From NCBI GenBank assembly GCA_963759155.1, contig CAVWXX010000021.1, positions 1 through 64,000 on the forward strand: a stretch of 64,000 bases of DNA, read 5' to 3'. The translations under genes were made by a program, and so were the position numbers. Position 1 is the first letter of the stretch; every line of letters starts with the position of its first letter. Source of the stretch: SZUA-36 sp963759155 (GTDB lineage: Bacteria; Pseudomonadota; Gammaproteobacteria; Xanthomonadales; SZUA-36). The notes beneath the pieces were generated by a model. The model searched no databases. It was not told where the DNA came from and saw only the letters and a program-made list of their open reading frames with translations. Below, piece by piece: positions 40,651 to 49,903 of this stretch.

Positions 40651-42576
40651 CCAGTGATACTGCAATTCAACACCGGATTCAGCGCGGCTGATCAGGCGTA
40701 TCTGTACCGGCTTGTCAAAAAGCTCACGAACGGCCAGGCGAATACCCTCAGCCTGTTCTTCTGACACCAGGCTATCGGCAGTAATACGCAGGTTCAGTTG
40801 CACGCCAAAATCTTCATAAACCACTTCGACGCCTTCAAGCTCGAAGTTATCGCCAAGTCCTTTTTGTATGGTCTCAGCCAGGTTGACCGGAAGCTTTTGG
40901 GTAACTGCGTGTGGCTCGGTTCTGAGGCTTAGATAGATACCCAACACCAGTACAGCAACCATCACCGTCACGCCTGAATAGATGATCCACCCCGAGGTTT
41001 TCCGGAAACTGCGAAAACCCACCATCCACAGGCTTAGTATCGAAGCGAACACGATGGTGAACATATTAACCACGAACAACAACAACGCATTGAAAGCGAG
41101 ATCGAAGTTGCCGTGGGACAGGGCCAGTCCCGAGGTCGCAATCGGGGGAACCAGCGCCGCAGCAATGGCAACGCCCGGCAGGGCAGCCAACAGGCCCGGA
41201 CGGGATGAAGCATAGGCTGCCGCCAGGCCGGAGGCAAAAGCAACGAACAGATCCAGCATGGTCGGACCGCCACGCCCCAGCATCTCCGAGGTGGGTTGAT
41301 GAAACCCGGGAATGGCCAGACCCACCAGGAAAGCGACCAGCATCGCGACACATATCCCGAATAAAACCGAACGAATGGATATCCTGGCCAACATGGCATT
41401 GCCCTGCACAAGGGCAAGACCGAGCCCAAGCAAGGGTGTCATCAAAGGCGCAACCAGCATCGCACCGATAACCACGGCGGCGGAGTTCTGCACCAGGCCA
41501 ATCGCCGCGATGGTGGTAGAGAGCACCATCAGGGCAATGAAATCAAAATCCCAGTTTGAGTTGGATTGCAGTCTTTCAACGAGGGCAATGCGATCATCAC
41601 GGGTAATTTGCGGAACCAGTCTCTCCAACCGGTTCTCAACCGCGCCAGCAAAACGGCTCCTGATGGGGGCACCGGCGCTCACCACGACAACTGCCCGGTC
41701 CTTGTCAACCTTGTAAAGTTTTGCACCGGTACTGCCGGCAACCTTGCTTCCCCACAGGCCAACACGAGAGGCGCCCGTCACGATCAGGTCGTAGTGACTC
41801 TCCTCCCAGAATCGCTGCATACCATTGTTGTAACTATTATCCACCACCACCTTGCGCAGAATACCGTCGGTATCAGTGCCCAATGATCTGCCCAAAAGCG
41901 TATCCAGTCTCCTGGCACCCACCTTGATGGAGTCCGGCCCGATATCAGGGTTAACCCGAATGGCGGTCAGGCTGATTTTGGGGTCCCTTGAAATATCACG
42001 TGCCAACTTCATTGCGGCACTGCCGTGTGTGCCGCTGGCCACGCCCACCGAAAACTGCAGATTATCCTTGTCCGCAATCTGGCCAAAACAAAATATGACT
42101 TCGCAGGGTGCATAACGCAAAAACAGGCGGCGCTCGCGAACGAGCTCAGGGTCTTTTGAGTCATGCTCTTTTCGCGCCAGTGTGAGGACCTTCAGTTTGT
42201 CCTTCAGCACCTCTTCGGTCATCAATTCACGAAATTCACGTGGTGTCGCGGACCTGAGCTGTTTCAGGCGAATGGTAACGGTAACAGGCTGTTCAGATTC
42301 ACCGTCCGGATTGCTTTCGGCGTTCTCTTCAGGCTTGCCCGCACGCAAGCTGTCTGATGAGTTGATCAGTTTTAGTATTTCTTCAAGTAGCGGTGTGGAT
42401 TCATTGGCTTGCGCATCGTCGAGCAGAATTTCATGCACACTGCAATCATCGCTGCGTACATGTTCAAAAACGACCAGGTTCAAATTCCGTGCTTCAGCCA
42501 GGCGCAATGCCCAATTGAGTTGCAGGTCCAGTTCCAGGTCTTTACCAATCCATGCCCCGAGGTTTCCGTCAGCCAC
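40648..42576 (-). CDS. DUF389 (TIGR00341-like) membrane protein with Usp-like N-terminus
   Basis: 642 residues. The N-terminal half (about 1-300) looks like two universal-stress-type modules (AWIGKDLELDLQLNWALRLA, TRDDRIALVERL at the end). The DUF389 membrane part follows at about 335-570: DFIALMVLSTTIAAIGLVQN, AAVVIGAMLVAPLMTPLLGL and LPGVAIAAALVPPIATSGLA. A short periplasmic or cytosolic tail ends the protein. The combination suggests a channel or transporter controlled by a cytosolic nucleotide-binding domain. The substrate is not known. Confidence 0.85.
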   Translation of the reverse strand: MADGNLGAWIGKDLELDLQLNWALRLAEARNLNLVVFEHVRSDDCSVHEILLDDAQANESTPLLEEILKLINSSDSLRAGKPEENAESNPDGESEQPVTVTIRLKQLRSATPREFRELMTEEVLKDKLKVLTLARKEHDSKDPELVRERRLFLRYAPCEVIFCFGQIADKDNLQFSVGVASGTHGSAAMKLARDISRDPKISLTAIRVNPDIGPDSIKVGARRLDTLLGRSLGTDTDGILRKVVVDNSYNNGMQRFWEESHYDLIVTGASRVGLWGSKVAGSTGAKLYKVDKDRAVVVVSAGAPIRSRFAGAVENRLERLVPQITRDDRIALVERLQSNSNWDFDFIALMVLSTTIAAIGLVQNSAAVVIGAMLVAPLMTPLLGLGLALVQGNAMLARISIRSVLFGICVAMLVAFLVGLAIPGFHQPTSEMLGRGGPTMLDLFVAFASGLAAAYASSRPGLLAALPGVAIAAALVPPIATSGLALSHGNFDLAFNALLLFVVNMFTIVFASILSLWMVGFRSFRKTSGWIIYSGVTVMVAVLVLGIYLSLRTEPHAVTQKLPVNLAETIQKGLGDNFELEGVEVVYEDFGVQLNLRITADSLVSEEQAEGIRLAVRELFDKPVQIRLISRAESGVELQYHW

Positions 42577-42609
42577 GTGATCTCCGCTTAAGTGTTTTTG
42601 TACGCCTGA

Positions 42610-43755
42610 TCAGCCTTTCAAAATATAATCCAGAATTCGCTTATAGACCCTGGTCAAAGCCTCCAGATCATCAATTGCCGTATTCTCATCGACCTTATGG
42701 ATGCTTTCGTTGAGCAGACCGAGTTCAAGAACCTCTGTCCCAAGTGGTGCAATAAACCGGCCATCCGAGGTGCCACCACCGGTATTAAGCTCCGGTTGAA
42801 TTCCAAGCTCCCGGCTGAGAGCATCGGTGACGGCCAAACGTAGTTTTCCGGCCTCGGAGCGGAAGGCTTCGCCGGAAACCCGCCAACTGATGTCATAGCG
42901 TTGGATGTCATGTTGCCGGAGCAGATCCTCAACCCGCGCCTTGATCACTTCACTGGGTGAGGCGGGTGAGTTACGAAAATTAAACCAGGCTTCGGCATGA
43001 CCGGGGGTGACGTTTTCTGCACCGGTGCCGGCTTTAAGATTGGTAACCTGGCAGTGCGTCGGCGGGAAATTCTCATCCCCCTGGTCCCACTCAACTTTCG
43101 TCAAGGCATCCAGAAAAGTGCTGAGACGGTGGATCGGATTATCCAGCGCTTCCGGAAAAGCACTATGACCCTGAATGCCGTGAATGATCAGACGGGCATG
43201 GGCCGAGCCACGCCGACCGATACGCACCGTATCACCCAGTTGCTTCTGGCTACTGGGCTCACCCACCAGGCAGTACGTTGGCGCAGCGTTACGTTGGCGC
43301 AGAATCTCCGCGACCCGTTTCACACCATCGACAGCCTCACCCTCTTCATCACTGGTCAACACAATACCAATTTGCCCGGCATGATCGGGCTGTTCACGAA
43401 CCAGGGCCTCAGCGGCTACCACCATAGCGGCGACGCCACCTTTCATATCGGATGCACCGCGGCCATAAAGAACATTATCTCTGACCTGTGCTTCAAATGG
43501 TGGTGACGCCCAGTCATCCAGAGGACCTGGTGGCACCACGTCGGTATGGCCCAGAAACCACATCGACGGTTCACCTGGTTCGCTGGCCTCACCATGGGTA
43601 AAAATGACATTTTTAACCTTGCCAAAATGCAGCCACTCCGCCTTAAAGCCCAATGGTTCAAGGCGCTCGGCCAATAAGTCCTGGCAACCCGCGTCATCCG
43701 GGGTCAGCGAAGGGCGTTCGATCAGGCTGCGGGTCAGGTCGAGTGTCTCACTCAT
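42610..43755 (-). CDS. dapE: Succinyl-diaminopimelate desuccinylase
   Basis: 381 residues. An M20-family metallohydrolase: FLGHTDVVPPGPLDDWASPP carries the first metal ligand, GRGASDMKGGVAAM the bridging Asp, and TSDEEGEAVDGVKRV the catalytic Glu. NTGGGTSDGRF near the C-terminus is a DapE signature. It acts in lysine and diaminopimelate synthesis. It is grouped with yffB and dapD. Confidence 0.95.
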   Translation of the reverse strand: MSETLDLTRSLIERPSLTPDDAGCQDLLAERLEPLGFKAEWLHFGKVKNVIFTHGEASEPGEPSMWFLGHTDVVPPGPLDDWASPPFEAQVRDNVLYGRGASDMKGGVAAMVVAAEALVREQPDHAGQIGIVLTSDEEGEAVDGVKRVAEILRQRNAAPTYCLVGEPSSQKQLGDTVRIGRRGSAHARLIIHGIQGHSAFPEALDNPIHRLSTFLDALTKVEWDQGDENFPPTHCQVTNLKAGTGAENVTPGHAEAWFNFRNSPASPSEVIKARVEDLLRQHDIQRYDISWRVSGEAFRSEAGKLRLAVTDALSRELGIQPELNTGGGTSDGRFIAPLGTEVLELGLLNESIHKVDENTAIDDLEALTRVYKRILDYILKG

Positions 43756-43775
43756 GCCAATACCATGCTCATAAT

Positions 43776-44111
43776 TTACAGACTCTCGAGATCTTTCGGG
43801 TTAAAGCCGACAGCGATAATTCTATCGGCGACAAACACCGGTCGTTTTATCAACGTGGGATGGTCCAATAACAGTTTCAGCAGCGCATCGCCTTCAGATT
43901 GACGCTGGGCCTCACTCAATTGCCGCCAGGTCGTTGAACGCCGGTTCACCAGTTTGTCGGAAAAATCTGAATCCAGCCAATTCTGCAAGAGTTCTGCGGA
44001 TAAGCCATCGGTTCGAAAATCATGGAACCGGTGTTCAGTACCTTTTTGATCCAGCCACTTGAGCGCCTTGCGCACTGTGTCACATTGTTTAATGCCATAG
44101 ACGGTTAACAT
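43776..44111 (-). CDS. ArsC/Spx-family protein YffB
   Basis: 111 residues from MLTVYGIK at 44111, one base after dapD; the longer frame runs into dapD. A thioredoxin-like fold with a single cysteine (YGIKQCDTVRKALKWLD) and the conserved RP turn (LIKRPVF). YffB genes usually sit between dapD and dapE as here. Relatives have weak glutathione-dependent reductase activity; the physiological role is unclear. Confidence 0.88.
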   Translation of the reverse strand: MLTVYGIKQCDTVRKALKWLDQKGTEHRFHDFRTDGLSAELLQNWLDSDFSDKLVNRRSTTWRQLSEAQRQSEGDALLKLLLDHPTLIKRPVFVADRIIAVGFNPKDLESL

Positions 44112-44112
44112 A

Positions 44113-44949
44113 TCAGGACTCCACACTTGCTCTGAGCAGTTCATTGACACTGGTTTTCGAACGTGTTTTTTCATCTACACGTTTAACAATGATGGCCGCG
44201 TAAAGGGCATAACTACCGTCTTTGGCCGGCAGGCTGCCGGGCACAACCACCGAACCGGGCGGTACACGGCCATACATGATCTCACCTGTTTCACGGTCAT
44301 ATATGCGTGTGCTGTTGCCGATATACACACCCATCGAAAGCACACTGCCTTTACCGATGATCACACCCTCGACCACTTCCGAACGGGCACCGATAAAACA
44401 CTCGTCCTCGATGATGGTCGGTGTTGCCTGCAGTGGTTCAAGTACGCCGCCAATGCCAACACCACCCGATAGATGAACATGCTCACCAATCTGCGCACAC
44501 GACCCCACCGTCGCCCAGGTATCGACCATCGTACGGGCACCCACATGGGCACCAATATTGACATAGGAGGGCATCAGCACCGCATCGTGCCCGATGAAAG
44601 CGCCGCGCCGGACCGTGGCCGGCGGAACAATACGGGCACCGCAGGTACTGATATCTTCATCACTGTCACGCGACCAGCGTAGAGGCACCTTGTCAAAGTA
44701 GTGAGATGCTGAACCTTCCACCACCTGGTTATGACGTACACGGAAATACAAAAGCACGGCCTTTTTCAGCCATTCATTGACCTGCCATTTGCCATCGACA
44801 GGTTCAGCAACCCGCAGGCTGCCCTGCTCCAGGCCTGATATGGAAGCCTCGATGGCCGCCAGGAGTTGCGTTCCCGCGTTTTCCGGGTTGATGGTATGGC
44901 GTTGTTCAAACGCTGCCTCAATAATTGAGCGTTGGTCTTTCACATTCAT
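44113..44949 (-). CDS. dapD: Tetrahydrodipicolinate N-succinyltransferase
   Basis: 278 residues from the ATG at 44949; in-frame ATGs at 44955 and a TTG at 44961 are alternatives. The left-handed beta-helix with hexapeptide repeats is visible from about 100 to 230 (VRRGAFIGHDAVLMPSYVNI, GAHVGARTMVDTWATVGSCA, IGEHVHLSGGVGIGGVLEPL). It transfers succinyl from CoA in lysine synthesis. It lies between glnD and yffB. Confidence 0.95.
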   Translation of the reverse strand: MNVKDQRSIIEAAFEQRHTINPENAGTQLLAAIEASISGLEQGSLRVAEPVDGKWQVNEWLKKAVLLYFRVRHNQVVEGSASHYFDKVPLRWSRDSDEDISTCGARIVPPATVRRGAFIGHDAVLMPSYVNIGAHVGARTMVDTWATVGSCAQIGEHVHLSGGVGIGGVLEPLQATPTIIEDECFIGARSEVVEGVIIGKGSVLSMGVYIGNSTRIYDRETGEIMYGRVPPGSVVVPGSLPAKDGSYALYAAIIVKRVDEKTRSKTSVNELLRASVES

Positions 44950-44968
44950 ATTCATTCTCAAGGCTAAT

Positions 44969-47653
44969 CTATTTCTTTCTCAGGGTATCAGTTAAGTTTT
45001 TCAACAGATGCGCCCGGGTTTCACGGCTCAGGGGCTCATCATGATGATCACTGAGAATAAACGCATCTTCCACGCGCTCACCCATGGTGGTAATTTTTGC
45101 ATCATGCACACGAATGCCACACTCGACCAGTGCGGTGGAGATATCAGATAACAATCCAGGTCGATCCAGGCACACAATGTCCATCAAAGTTTTTTCACCA
45201 CCCTGCGCCGCCGAGAAGTGAATCTCCGGCGCACTACTAAAAGGCCGCAACCGTCGCGGCAACCTGCGAACCATCGGTTTGGGCAGGCTGGCAGCGGATA
45301 ACACCTTGCGCAATCGTGTCTTCAGACGTTCACAGTCGATATCATTGAGACTACTGCCATTGCTGTCCATCAGCTGGAACAGGTCGAAGCTTTTTCCCGA
45401 CACCATTGTTCCAACCCGGGCTGAAAGTACATCGAGCCCAATCTCATCTATCACCGTTGTGACGGCAGCAAACAGGCCATCGTAATCCTGTGAATGAACC
45501 AGCAACTCATTGATACCCTGCTCCCTGACCTCACGTATTGCGACCAACACCGGACAATCGGGGGTATGCGTGAGCACTTTCGCCGCCGCCCATTCCAGTT
45601 GGCCATTGGAACAGCTCAGGAAGACATTCCGAGGCAGACTTGCCCACAAGTCATCGATAGCTTCGGCAGCCAGGCCTTGCGCTATAAGACGCTCCCGCAC
45701 CACGGTTTTGGACTGTTGAATATGATGTTCACGATCAAAAATGTCCGAACTGCCCTCCGCCAGTGCCCGTGATGCGATGGTATAAAGTTCCCATAATAAG
45801 CTGCCTTTCCAGTTATTCCACAACTTGGGACTGGTCCCGGCTATATCAGCCACCGTAATAAGGTAGAGGTAATCCAGCCTGGTCTGCGTACCGACGATCT
45901 CACAAAACCCCTGCAACGTTTCCGGATCAGTAATATCCCTGCGCTGTGCGGTCTGAGACATTACCAGGTGCTGCTCAACAAGCCATGCCACGCGCTCGGC
46001 ATGCTCCTCGCTCATCGGCAAACCCTTGCAGAAATCCAGTGCATCCTGCGCGCCGAGCGTGGAGTGATCACCTTCCCTGCCCTTGGCGATATCGTGGAAC
46101 AATGCCGCCAGGTACAGGATTTCAGGGTGATCTATCTGACGGGAAATATCCGCCGTGTGCGGAAACTCTTCACTGTATTTCCCATAGGCAAACCGACGCA
46201 GGTTTCGGACCACAAACAGTATGTGCTGATCCACCGTATACACATGGAACAGGTCAAACTGCATACGGCCGACAATATTGGCAAATGTGGGGATAAACGC
46301 TGCCAGCACACCATAGCGATTCATACGTTGCAGTTGTGTATACACACCACTGGGTTCGCAGAAAAGATCGAAAAAGTATTGCCTGGCCTGTTGATCGGCG
46401 CGGAATGTGTCATCGATAAGGTGCAGGTTATCCCGAATCAACCGGATGGTTGATGCACGCACACCTCTTAGCCTTTCATGCCGGGCCAACAACACAAATA
46501 ACTCCATTAATGCCACCGGTCTGCGTTGAAAAAGATCGTCGCATGAAGTCTCCAGAAAGCCATGGGTCACCCTGAAGTCCTCACCCAGGTCTTCTGATGG
46601 CAGGTTTTGCTGAGGGAGCAATTCTTCGCTGAATAATTGCAGCAGCACTTCATTGAGCCGCTCGTTTTGCATTACCGTACGGTAATAACGTTGCATAAAC
46701 CGCTCAACACCCGCATTGGGATGTTGCGAGGGGTCAGCCGGGTAAAAGTGCTCGGCGATCTTTCTTTGAAATTCGAACAACAGGCGGTCTTCCCCGCGTC
46801 CGGCAAGCAAATGCAGTGCAAAGCGTATTTCCCACAGAAATGTTCTGCCGTCTTTCAAATCCTGCAGTTCGGTCTCGGTCAAAAAGCCACGCTCAACCAG
46901 GGTATGCAAAGACTGGGTGTTAAAATGCCGCTTGGCCACCCAGCCAATCATCTGGATGTCGCGCAAACCACCCGGGCTTTCCTTTATATTGGGCTCCAGG
47001 TTGTACGCGGTATCATGGAATTGCTGATGACGTTGAACCTGCTCTTCGAACTTGGCGTCAAAAAACTCGGCTGCAGACCATACCTGGTTAGCCGCGGTGG
47101 CATCCAGCATCGCCCGCATCATCTCTCTCCGGCCGCTCAGCAAACGGCTTTCCATCAGACTGGTGGCCGTGGCGATATCTTTTTTTGCCTCCGTAACACA
47201 GGCTTCAACGGTTCGTACACTATGACCAAGGTAAAAACCGGCGTCCCAGAGCAAGGTGATAAAAGCTTCAATGGCACCGCGTAACTCTTCAGAAGGCGGT
47301 GATTTTTCCAGCATGATCAGCAAATCAACATCGGAGTGGGGGTGCAGTTCGCCACGACCGAAACCACCCACGGCCACCAGTGAAACATTTTCTTCAGCCG
47401 GTATCAGGTTCTTCCAGGCATACAAAATCAACTGATCGACCACCCAGGCACGGGCTTTAACCAGCTGATTTACATCCTCTTTAGCATAAAATTTTTGTTG
47501 CAGACAGTCGTCAGCTTCACCGAGGGCTTGTTTAAGTGTATTGATCAGTTGCCGGGGTGTCTGCACACCGGCGTCGTTGCGCAGCGCGCCAGGATCAAGG
47601 CAACCTTCGGCGATCGCAGGTCTGGATAAGCAACCCCGTAATCGTATTTTCAT
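44969..47653 (-). CDS. glnD: PII uridylyltransferase/uridylyl-removing enzyme
   Basis: 894 residues. The nucleotidyltransferase domain has GGFGRGELHPHSDVDLLIML. An HD domain (LAALFHDIAKGREGDHS) removes UMP, and two C-terminal ACT domains (DIVCLDRPGLLSDISTALVE) sense glutamine. It controls nitrogen assimilation through PII. It is followed by dapD and preceded by map, the usual gammaproteobacterial order. Confidence 0.96.
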   Translation of the reverse strand: MKIRLRGCLSRPAIAEGCLDPGALRNDAGVQTPRQLINTLKQALGEADDCLQQKFYAKEDVNQLVKARAWVVDQLILYAWKNLIPAEENVSLVAVGGFGRGELHPHSDVDLLIMLEKSPPSEELRGAIEAFITLLWDAGFYLGHSVRTVEACVTEAKKDIATATSLMESRLLSGRREMMRAMLDATAANQVWSAAEFFDAKFEEQVQRHQQFHDTAYNLEPNIKESPGGLRDIQMIGWVAKRHFNTQSLHTLVERGFLTETELQDLKDGRTFLWEIRFALHLLAGRGEDRLLFEFQRKIAEHFYPADPSQHPNAGVERFMQRYYRTVMQNERLNEVLLQLFSEELLPQQNLPSEDLGEDFRVTHGFLETSCDDLFQRRPVALMELFVLLARHERLRGVRASTIRLIRDNLHLIDDTFRADQQARQYFFDLFCEPSGVYTQLQRMNRYGVLAAFIPTFANIVGRMQFDLFHVYTVDQHILFVVRNLRRFAYGKYSEEFPHTADISRQIDHPEILYLAALFHDIAKGREGDHSTLGAQDALDFCKGLPMSEEHAERVAWLVEQHLVMSQTAQRRDITDPETLQGFCEIVGTQTRLDYLYLITVADIAGTSPKLWNNWKGSLLWELYTIASRALAEGSSDIFDREHHIQQSKTVVRERLIAQGLAAEAIDDLWASLPRNVFLSCSNGQLEWAAAKVLTHTPDCPVLVAIREVREQGINELLVHSQDYDGLFAAVTTVIDEIGLDVLSARVGTMVSGKSFDLFQLMDSNGSSLNDIDCERLKTRLRKVLSAASLPKPMVRRLPRRLRPFSSAPEIHFSAAQGGEKTLMDIVCLDRPGLLSDISTALVECGIRVHDAKITTMGERVEDAFILSDHHDEPLSRETRAHLLKNLTDTLRKK

Positions 47654-47695
47654 CTATTTGCCCGCTAAATGGCTGGTATGTTTAAGAATTTACGC

Positions 47696-48463
47696 TCAAA
47701 GCTCATCACCCGGCAACCGCGTCAGCACATCAAAGCCATCTTCTGTGACTGCCAGTGTGTGCTCCCACTGTGCGGACAGACTGCGGTCCCTGGTATGGAC
47801 GGTCCAACCATCAGCGAGCAGGCGGGTTTCTCTTTTGCCCATATTAATCATTGGCTCGATGGTAAATACCATGCCGGGCACCAGTACCTCACCTACACCA
47901 GGACGGCCATAATGAAGCACCTGCGGGTCTTCGTGGAAAACTCGTCCGATACCATGGCCGCAATATTCACGAACTACCGAAAAGCCTTTCCCTTCTGCAT
48001 ATTTTTGGATCGCATGACCGATATCACCCAGGCGCGCTCCGGGCTTGACCATTTCAATGCCAGTCACCATGGCCTGGTGCGCAACCTCACAGAGTTGCCT
48101 GGCCCGCACGGTTGGTTCACCCACAAGAAACATCTTGCTGGTATCACCATGCCAGCCATCTTTGATCACCGTGATGTCAATATTGAGAATATCACCATTC
48201 TTGAGTTTTTTGGCACCCGGAATTCCATGACAAACCACCTGGTTGATCGAGGTGCAAATGGATTTTGGAAAACCCCGGTAATTCAGCGGCGCCGGGATGG
48301 CCTTTTGTACGTCGGTGATATAGGCATGACAGATCTCATCCAGTTCACCGGTTGTGACACCAACACGCACATGCTCGCGAATCATTCGCAGAACCTCGCC
48401 TGCCAAATGACCTGCAACCCGCATGGCTTCTATTTCTTCCGGTGTTTTTAAAACTATTCCCAT
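47696..48463 (-). CDS. map: Methionine aminopeptidase, type I
   Basis: 255 residues. The metal ligands are visible in DITVIKDGWHGDTSKMF (two Asp), GHGIGRVFHEDPQ (His), TIEPMINMG (Glu) and AQWEHTLAV (Glu). It removes the initiator methionine from nascent proteins. It is divergent from the RND genes; 225 bases of non-coding DNA separate them. Confidence 0.97.
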   Translation of the reverse strand: MGIVLKTPEEIEAMRVAGHLAGEVLRMIREHVRVGVTTGELDEICHAYITDVQKAIPAPLNYRGFPKSICTSINQVVCHGIPGAKKLKNGDILNIDITVIKDGWHGDTSKMFLVGEPTVRARQLCEVAHQAMVTGIEMVKPGARLGDIGHAIQKYAEGKGFSVVREYCGHGIGRVFHEDPQVLHYGRPGVGEVLVPGMVFTIEPMINMGKRETRLLADGWTVHTRDRSLSAQWEHTLAVTEDGFDVLTRLPGDEL

Positions 48464-48688
48464 TTATTTTTTCCAAGATGCAACAATGCTGATCACGGGC
48501 CCTTCCCGCTGACCGACCGATTATTGTACCTGCTGAAAGACGGTTTGTATTAACGACCCTGAAAGTAATTGAAATCACATGGATAGGGAACCCGTGCAAA
48601 TTCCCCATGACTAATGAAAGCACAAGAGAGATAATCGCCCTGGTATTCAGATAAATCAGCCTGAAGGTGCATAGGGAGTCCCCGGGGA

Positions 48689-49903
48689 ATGGGTAAGTTT
48701 TTCAAATTCACATTACCGCTGGTTTTGATTATCGGCTCGATATTCGTGGTGATTGGCCTGGTGATGTGGCAAAAATCACAGACCGCAGAACGTAAAACAG
48801 AAACCGAAAAGGCCGTGCTGGTCGACACCATTGAGGCCGAGGTCATTTCGCTGAATTTCTCCGTCACCTCACAGGGCACGGTCAGACCACGCACGGAAAC
48901 CACGCTGGTTTCCGAAGTGTCAGGCAAGATCGTGTCCGTCGCTCCCGAGTTCGTCGCTGGTGGTTTTTTTCACCAGGGCGAAATCTTACTGCAAATCGAC
49001 CCCAGCGATTACGAGGCCGGCTTAAAGCGGGCGGAGGCTGCACTGGCGTCAAGAAAAGCAAAACTGGCGGACGAAATCGCCCGCTCGGAACAGGCGCTGA
49101 AAGACTGGAATAATATGGGCAAGGAGGGTCAACCCTCCGACCTTGGTTTGCGTAAACCGCAATTGGCAGACGCCCGGGCCAATGTCAGTGCGGCCGAGGC
49201 CGATGTTCAAAAGGCTCGCCGGGATCTTGAGCGCACCCGAATCACCGTTCCCTATGATGGCCTGGTAAGACAAAAAGCTGTCGATATCGGACAGTATGTC
49301 ACCCTGGGCACACGTCTCGGCGTCACCTTTGCCATCGATACCGCCGAGATTCGTCTGCCGCTGACCAATAGCGACCTGCATTACCTGGATTTGCCGTCCG
49401 AGACCGATGTCATCAACAGGAACAAATCCTTTCCGCCGGTGAAATTGACTGCGGAAAGTGGCGCCGGCATTAACGAATGGCAGGCCCGCATTATCCGCAC
49501 CGAGGGCGTGGTTGACGAGGTCAGCCGGGTTATCTATGCGGTTGCCCAGGTCATTGACCCCTATGGTGTGCTGGGCCAAAGCCAGCAACGGGAACTCAAG
49601 ATAGGTACCTTTGTACAAGCCGAGATTGAGGGTTTGCCTGCTGAAAACGTGGTGGTATTACCACGCTACGTATTGCGCGCCGACCATACGGTCCTGGTTG
49701 CAAACGACGACAATGAACTCGAGATATTGCCGGTCACCGTATTACGCGCCGAGCCCAAGAAAGTTTATCTCAGCCAGGGTATTGAGGGCGGGGCAAAGGT
49801 TGTCATTACAACACTGGACGCCCCGGTACCGGGAACCAAACTTGCTATCAGGGGTGAAGATGTACCTGCCCTGGCCGAGCCCGAAGAGGTGAGCGAACAG
49901 TGA
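48689..49903 (+). CDS. RND efflux periplasmic adaptor
   Basis: 404 residues. A membrane anchor (TLPLVLIIGSIFVVIGLVMW) is followed by the first lipoyl half (TVRPRTETTLVSEVSGKIVS), an alpha-helical hairpin (about 110-190), the second lipoyl half (ITVPYDGLVRQKAVDIGQYV) and a beta-barrel. Such adaptors bridge inner and outer-membrane parts of tripartite pumps. The gene overlaps the permease gene by 4 bases (GTGA). No outer-membrane factor is encoded nearby, so a shared TolC-like partner is likely. Confidence 0.9.
   Translation: MGKFFKFTLPLVLIIGSIFVVIGLVMWQKSQTAERKTETEKAVLVDTIEAEVISLNFSVTSQGTVRPRTETTLVSEVSGKIVSVAPEFVAGGFFHQGEILLQIDPSDYEAGLKRAEAALASRKAKLADEIARSEQALKDWNNMGKEGQPSDLGLRKPQLADARANVSAAEADVQKARRDLERTRITVPYDGLVRQKAVDIGQYVTLGTRLGVTFAIDTAEIRLPLTNSDLHYLDLPSETDVINRNKSFPPVKLTAESGAGINEWQARIIRTEGVVDEVSRVIYAVAQVIDPYGVLGQSQQRELKIGTFVQAEIEGLPAENVVVLPRYVLRADHTVLVANDDNELEILPVTVLRAEPKKVYLSQGIEGGAKVVITTLDAPVPGTKLAIRGEDVPALAEPEEVSEQ

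Noticed and set aside
47654..48688. Ribosomal-protein leader near map
   Set aside because: In many gammaproteobacteria rpsB lies next to map, but here the divergent neighbour is an RND adaptor and I could not find a leader structure in the 225-base gap.
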